This document shows, piece after piece, positions 58,201-64,000 of a DNA stretch of 64,000 bases (its first letter is position 1; each line of letters begins with the position of its first letter). Below the pieces are notes generated by a model, which worked only from the letters and a program-made list of their open reading frames with translations, was not told the origin of the DNA and ran no database searches. Both the position numbers and the translations under genes were made by a program. Source of the stretch: Puffinus mauretanicus. Taxonomy: Eukaryota > Chordata > Aves > Procellariiformes > Procellariidae. The stretch spans positions 682,001 to 746,000 of the forward strand of contig JAJKFH010001538.1 in assembly GCA_023333565.1 (NCBI GenBank), given 5' to 3'.

Positions 58201-59680
58201 GACCCCCGTCCCCGCCGGCTCTCGGTGCAGTGCAGCACAGCAGCAGGGCTCGGGGGCCACTGCGGCACCATCGGCATCTGGGCTTTGGCCAAGGCGCTTC
58301 TCAACGCAGGGACTTTCTGCTCATCTTTCTAGTGACCAGCGCAGGAGCCTGCTGTTGAAGCGAGTGTTTGCTCCACGCTGTTGGCTCCGTCCCAGGGGCG
58401 GCTGCCTTCAGGATGGGCAGAAAGGGTACAACGCTAAATTTGGCAGGATGCCGTCAGCGGTGCCCCGTGCCCCGCACAGTGTCAGAGCTGCCAATTCCGA
58501 CCGCAACAGCAGTGTAAGGAGAGCCAGGCAAGCGGCGGGGAGGGCTGGGGGTGCAGGGAGGAGGTGCAGTCTCCCCACAGCTCCGAAACAAGGGTGACAT
58601 TCCCCTGAGCGAGAAAATGGAGCAGCATTTCCTAATATTCTTCATATCCTAACAACCCCAATGCCTTTCATCCAGGAAAGCCTGAGCCAAAGCCAAGGGC
58701 CAGGCTTTTTTTGAGATGCAGAAATGTTTGGCTATATCTTTCTTACTTTTCCTTTCTATTTTCAACATGTGGCCAAAATGGCAGGAAAAAATGTCATGTG
58801 GGCTGTTCAAACTCACAAAAAAAAGAATATTGAGATGCTAGGAAAGCCCAGAGTCTACCTGTGCTGTGTTGGGTGTGTTAGGAGCCATCCCCACTAGCTG
58901 CTGTTAACTGTGCTCAACTGGAATATGTTTTTATCAAAATGTCTGGGCTCGGTATACTTTCAGTTTGCACTGGCTGTCCAAATACACAGGCTCCATGTGA
59001 GCCAGGACTAAAAGTCTATTCTAAGCGAGCCTTAGATAACACAGCTTAAACACCACATCAAAGCACTCGTGGAGGCAGGCCAAGCTGTGAAGTCATCCCA
59101 CTCGCTGCTTTAACGCTGCAGCCAGCTAACACGCAGCAAGCCGCAGCTTCCACTCGCGGCACAGCCTGCACCCCCCGAGCCCACCGCTGGCTCCCCGGCA
59201 AGGCCAAGGCCCCGGCACAGAGCCAGCATCGGCATCAGGCACAAGCTTCAGTGAGGCGGCTCCTTGGGGAGATGGAGCCGCATTTTATCAGGCTGACAGT
59301 GCTCTTGAGAGCGCTTCGGCTTTTAAGGCCACGCTCTCCCCAGCCCGAAGCAGGGTGCCAGTGTTAACGCAGGCGTGCCCGGCGGAGCCCTGCGACAGCC
59401 ACCCGCCCGAGCCCCTTCTCTCCGGCTGCCCCAAGGGGAGGGCAGAGACCCCCATCCCCGCTGCCCGGGAGCACCCGCGAGCTGATCGGGGCCAGGGATT
59501 TTATTGCCTTCCCTGGGAGGGCACTGAAATAACCAGTGCTTGCCCAAAACGCCACGGACCGCAGGGATGGGAATGAGAAAAGCGAGTAAAAGAAAGACCG
59601 CTTTTTGTTGGGTTTGTTTCTCTGATCCTGCTGCGCCGCTGTTTCCTGGGCAATGGGAGGCTCAACAGCAGCCCCCGCCC
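55227..59680. other. Upstream intergenic region, distal part
   Basis: No coding exon or transposon was recognised. GC-rich segments (56.2-58.6 kb) alternate with an AT-rich one (58.6-59.0 kb). Confidence 0.6.
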
Positions 59681-59689
59681 GCGGGGTTG

Positions 59690-60180
59690 GCCCCGTGGTC
59701 CAGGCAGCGCCGGCAGCCGCCCGCCCGCAGCTCCCGCCCGGCAGGTGACCGGCCCCGGGTGGCTCAGCTCGGGCGGGGTGGCTGCGACCGAGCATCGCCG
59801 CCCCCTTCCCACCCCCCCCCCGGCATCCTCCTGCCGCCGCTCCCGCCGCCGGGAGGCAGCTTTTCATCATCAGCTTTTTTTTTTATTATTATTATTATTT
59901 TATCCCTTTTCTCCCCTCGCTCGACACGGCAGAGCCGCAGCCGGGAGGACCGCGGAGCCGGCGGTAGGTGCGGGCGGGGGGCGCGGGCAGCGGCGGGGCG
60001 CGCACCCCGGGGCGATGCAAGCGGCGGCGGTGGCGGGGCTGAGCCCACCGGGCTGCCCACGCGTGCCCCCCGGTTCCCCACAGGATGCTCGTACATCCGC
60101 GGGGGCCAGAGTGAGGGGCCAGAGAGGGGGTTCGGGAGCGCAGAGGTGGGCTGGGACGGGGGGAGAGGAAGCGGGTCCCT
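59690..60180 (+). promoter_or_regulatory. Second CpG island, candidate distal promoter
   Basis: CpG-dense sequence 21 kb upstream of the ARHGAP26 start. It contains a C run (59812-59821), an AT insert with a TTA repeat (59877-59902) and a plus-strand splice-donor-like CGGCG-GTAGGT at about 59960-59970. Known vertebrate gene order places FGF1 divergently upstream of ARHGAP26, and FGF1 has non-coding alternative first exons, so this could be one. A long non-coding RNA promoter is equally possible. Confidence 0.4.
59877..59903. repeat. TTA microsatellite in CpG island
   Basis: T run followed by about six TTA/ATT units within the GC-rich island. Confidence 0.85.
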
Positions 60181-63100
60181 TCCCCAGGGGCAGTGTCAGG
60201 ATTTCAGGGGTGCTGCTCCCCACCTGACTTGGCCAAAAACCCCAAACCCTGCAAGTGGCTGCAGACGCTGCCCCCGGGAGAGGAAGGCTGCAAAAAAAAA
60301 AGGAGTATTATTTCAAATTGCAATCTCAAGATTACTGCAAATTAACCTAAAGCTTTGGACAGAAGCCCGGATCAGAATTTGAATCGGAATATAAAAAACA
60401 TTTTAAATTGCAAAACACAATATCTGGACCGTTAAAAAAAAAACAAATAGGAAGTTTGTTGAAGTGGCACAGCACTATAAAATGGCTCATTTTTGATGCA
60501 AAAAACTATGTTTCCTTAAAAAAAAAAAAGTCCTTGGGCCTACTCTAGCCAGACACCTACTGAAAATTTTCAGTCCTACTGAAAAATATTTTTTGACTTG
60601 CATAAGATTTGTAAGTTCAGATCTTACTAGAAGTAATCGTGCATAGCCAACCTCTGCTCTCTCTGACCTTTTCCTGCCCAAAGGGGTAAGTGCTGAGCAT
60701 CACCTCCTCCTCCTGCTCTGGAGCCATGGCTCCCCGGGCTGTTCCGGTGTCCCCATGTCCCAGCAGCATTTGGGATGGGTGGTTTCAATTGGGGCCATCC
60801 AAGCCAGCAGGGAGGGGTCAGGATCCAGGCTGGGAAATGCTGGTGAGGGAGGCAAGAAGAAAATGAGTAAGAACAGTGATTGAACAAGACAAGATGGAAG
60901 CAAGGTGAAATAAATTCCTTTTGTACCACTTACCTGGTTTCCTAGCCGGACAGCCAGCGACACCCTGCTCCGTGCCTGTGCCATTTGCACAGACGCACCC
61001 CGAGCTGGCTCAGCACCCCACTTTGGGCACGTGCCCCTTGCTTTGCCCAGGGGCTTTGGCGTCAGAGGCCGAGCACGGGGTGCAACGCACGCAGCCCAGG
61101 GTGCTGCTGCCATGTGGGTGGCACATCCGAAGGTACCTCAGGGTCTTGTGCATGAGCGGCCGCCCCCAGCCCTGCCCATCGCTCAGAGGTACCAGTACCC
61201 CCCAGTGCACCCCCGCAGCCTGTCAGCAGCCCTCTGGATGGCTGCTGCAGCCATCCCGGTGGGAGCATCATCTCGTCACCCCCCTGCTCCCGGGTTTGCT
61301 CCCTGCTCCAGTGAAAGCTGCGTGCGAGCACCCCAGCATCACCCCTGTCCCCACTGGCTCCTGAATCCGACACACCGGCTGGGAGATGGGCTGCTAACAG
61401 TGGTAACGGGGAGCTCAGGCACCTCTCAACCCCTGTGGCAATCGCCTCGGAGAGCGCATGAGATGTACGGGAAGATCTGCACAAACAGGGGTCTAAAGTT
61501 TAATCGGTTCCTAAGGGCAGGACCGGGCTCGGTGGCGATAAGGCAGCACAATGTGCGATTGTTCTCCCTGCAACACCGGGTCAGCCCCACTTCCTCCGGC
61601 CGCTGGAGCGGCCGCTCCGAGCACTCAGGATGTGCAGGAACATGCACTTTGGATTAGGGCTGGAGAGAGTTCGGGTCCACTGAGGTCTCCACTCAGACCC
61701 AGAGCTTTTCAAGTCCTTTGGATAAACTTTCCTTCTCAGCTCCACCCCAACCCAGGAGATAGACTTTCCCTCCCAAGCTCCCCAAATGACTTTGGCCTTC
61801 CTCCCACTCCTGAGACCTTGATCTTCCTCCCAACCGAGGCAGTTCATCATGCAGCTGGCTACGGCTCCTTCGACTTTATTCCCCATCAGCTGCATGGCTC
61901 GGCTCCTGCCCGCTGCTCCTCCAGCCAAAGCCTGCGGCGCCCAGGACCCCTGTCCTCGGGCACAGTGGCGATGGGGAGCTGTTAGCTCTGTGTCTCCCTG
62001 TGTCTGCTTTATCAGGGTTTTCTCCTTGGCTAAATGGCACGAACAAGCCAAGACACTGAGGGAGGTGGAAGGGGAGCAGCGGGCACGTGTGGGCCCGGGG
62101 AGCAGCAGGGGCTCAGCCATGCACAGCACCTGCTCCCGCCCAGCCGGGGCAATTAGAGCTTGCAGCAATTTGTCTTTATATTTGGCATCTTTGGTTTGGC
62201 TTAGATAGCAGTTAGCAGCTCAGAGCATAGTTGTAATGAGGAGTTAGGGCTAAGACACAAGGCCCATAAGGATAATAGCCGCAGCGGTTTTATTTCAGTC
62301 TCTCTCCTCTTATTTCAATGTGCTTGCAATGATGCACGCATAGAAGAGACCAAAACCAGAATTTCAAACACCTTCTTAAATTTGTTTTCTCCTTCGACGC
62401 CAAGTCAGAAATTAAAAAAATAACAGAACCTAGCACTTATAAAGGACCTTTCCCACTCCTCTGCACTCCCAGCTTTTCCTCCCTACTGGGGCTGTGTCTA
62501 CCTGTTGCAGGGAAAATTCCCAGGGTCATTTTGAAAGCGCCACTGCCCCTTCCCTGCAGAAATCAGCCTCCTTTCAGTTGGGTGCAGTTTTCACCAGCTC
62601 CTAGGAGCTGGATGTGGCCTTTAATTAGTGCAGGAACCCACCCAAACCGCAAATGCTTCCATCCATTTCTCAGCCAGCCCATATTTGCGTGAGCCACAGT
62701 CTGGGGGAGGAGGCTCGAAGAAGGGTTTTTAAGAGCCATTGCAATCCTGAACCGCAAGCACACACATTTCAACAGGAAATAAGCCTAGCTTTAGGGGACT
62801 AATTAGAGAAAGAAAGTTGTAACTTTTCAATGAGGAAGCAATCATCGATTTTTCTTTTAATGGTATAATAATTGCTAGCTGGTGGTTGAGTCAGTCCTGA
62901 TCTCGTCCTGCCTGTGGATCCCAGGCTGGCTGTGGGAGGCTCTGGCATTGCAGGGCTGCGTCCACTCTCGGGGCACCCACGACCACCCCTAAGACAAGGT
63001 TTGCTGCAGGTGCTGCTCGTGAGGGTGCCAGGGCGGCCGTGCACACCCTCAGCATCCCGTGCAGTAAAACCCCTCACCTGCGCTGCACCACCCACCCCTC

Positions 63101-64000
63101 AGCTCTGCGCACCCACGGGGACCGGGGGTTATTTCTTACTCACTTTGTCTGGCACTGGTCAGTCCTGGCATCTTCCCCTGGAGTTTTTTTGTTTGCAAAT
63201 ACTTGCCTCAATTTGCCATACTTGCAGGGTTGGAGGGTGCTGGGTGATTTTCCCCCGTACAGGACAGATACAGTTTTCTCGTGTTTGTTTGCCGTGGGAA
63301 GCGGCTGCGTAGCTCTCTGGGGTGAGGAGTGGTATTTGCTGCCCGCCTGGCCAGAGCCAGCACAGCCGGCAGCGGGGCAGGCTGGCAGCCTGGCTGTCCC
63401 ACCGAGACCTGGCTGTTCGGTTCAGGCAGCCTGGCTGTTCGGTTCAGGCGGTTCGTGTGGTGCTGGGCCAGAGTCCGTCCATTTTCAGGCGCTTGGCAAA
63501 GGCTTTGGAGACTGGTGTGTGCCTGAGGAGGGTGATCGGTGGTGGATCATCCTGGGGGGCAGCTGGAACATCCTGTGTCCCATGCCCCACATCCCGCAGG
63601 CTCCAAATAAGACCATTGCCCGGCTCCTGTTACAATCTGGCAGCGTGCTCGGTTACGTACGAGAGACCTTCTTGGGGCCAGCTGACCCACTCTGTGTGCA
63701 CTGGAGATGCAGGTCCCAGCAGGACGGCACGAGCCCCTGCCCATGACTCCCAGCTCTCCTAGCAAACATCTGACGATGATTTAGGTGGAGGAGGAGGGGT
63801 GAAGAGGACCTTCTCCACCACCCACATCTTCAAAATGAACTGCAAGCACCCCTTTAAAAGAGCCAGATAAACCATGATTTTTTTTTTTTGCAGAACAGTG
63901 GATTTGGGCACACTGGTACGATTCAGCTAGCCTTCCCTAAGCCCAAATTTCTTGAGCCTCTGACCCTCACAGACCCCCTGGACTTGCCAGTTCCCAAATG
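60181..64000. other. Distal intergenic region
   Basis: No coding exon was recognised on either strand; in particular no FGF1 first coding exon (MAEGEITTF-type) was seen. A-rich runs lie near 60289 and 60435-60530. A 22-bp duplication is at 63408-63451. Confidence 0.6.
63408..63451. repeat. 22-bp tandem duplication
   Basis: Two copies of cctggctgttcggttcaggc plus two bases, offset by 22 bases and nearly identical. Confidence 0.9.

Noticed and set aside
39331..64000. Search for FGF1 coding exons on the plus strand
   Set aside because: Expected from gene order, but no MAEGEITTF- or GNYKKPK-like sequence was found, so no FGF1 exon is claimed.

Overview
The window is vertebrate genomic DNA, most likely from a bird. 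Two CR1-type LINE fragments (about 6903-7722 and 47998-48243) end in the typical avian/reptilian CR1 3' terminus, introns are short, and the DNA is generally GC-rich with CpG-dense islands. A crocodilian or turtle cannot be formally excluded, but the compactness favours a bird. There is no sign of bacterial or viral gene organisation. Nearly all long open frames are stop-poor GC-rich intron sequence and not genes.

The only protein-coding gene I can support is the 5' half of ARHGAP26 (GRAF1; Rho GTPase-activating protein 26), on the minus strand. Ten consecutive coding exons were placed by protein similarity, GT-AG splice sites and unbroken reading phase: exon 1 (38505-38658, with the start codon), exon 2 (16021-16116), exon 3 (14922-14983), exon 4 (14360-14431), exon 5 (12991-13092), exon 6 (9952-10062), exon 7 (8995-9099), exon 8 (8061-8190), exon 9 (6777-6877) and exon 10 (4088-4182). 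They sum to 1028 coding bases: 342 codons plus two bases of the next. They cover the whole BAR domain and most of the PH domain. The rest of PH, the RhoGAP domain and the SH3 domain must lie beyond base 1.

Layout: 1-4087 is intron 10 (incomplete). 4088-16116 holds exons 10 to 2 in short introns, with a CR1 copy in intron 8, a G-quadruplex/poly-T block in intron 9 and a 36-bp minisatellite in intron 5. 16117-38504 is the 22.4-kb intron 1, GC-rich, with several short tandem repeats and a few AT-rich islands that look like regulatory elements. 38.4-39.3 kb is the CpG-island promoter of ARHGAP26, with CCAAT and Sp1-type boxes and an unusual T-rich tract just upstream of the start codon. 39.3-64 kb is upstream intergenic DNA without a recognisable coding exon. 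It holds a CR1 3' end, a probable older CR1 relic near 54.4 kb, a CAGCTG-rich repeat abutting a near-consensus CTCF site (55155-55169), and a second CpG island at about 59.7-60.2 kb.

In other vertebrates, as I know the locus, FGF1 lies upstream of ARHGAP26 in divergent orientation, and NR3C1 lies downstream. On that basis the 59.7-kb island could be a distal FGF1 promoter, and the CTCF-like site could separate the two regulatory domains. Both are inferences. No FGF1 coding exon was found in the window.
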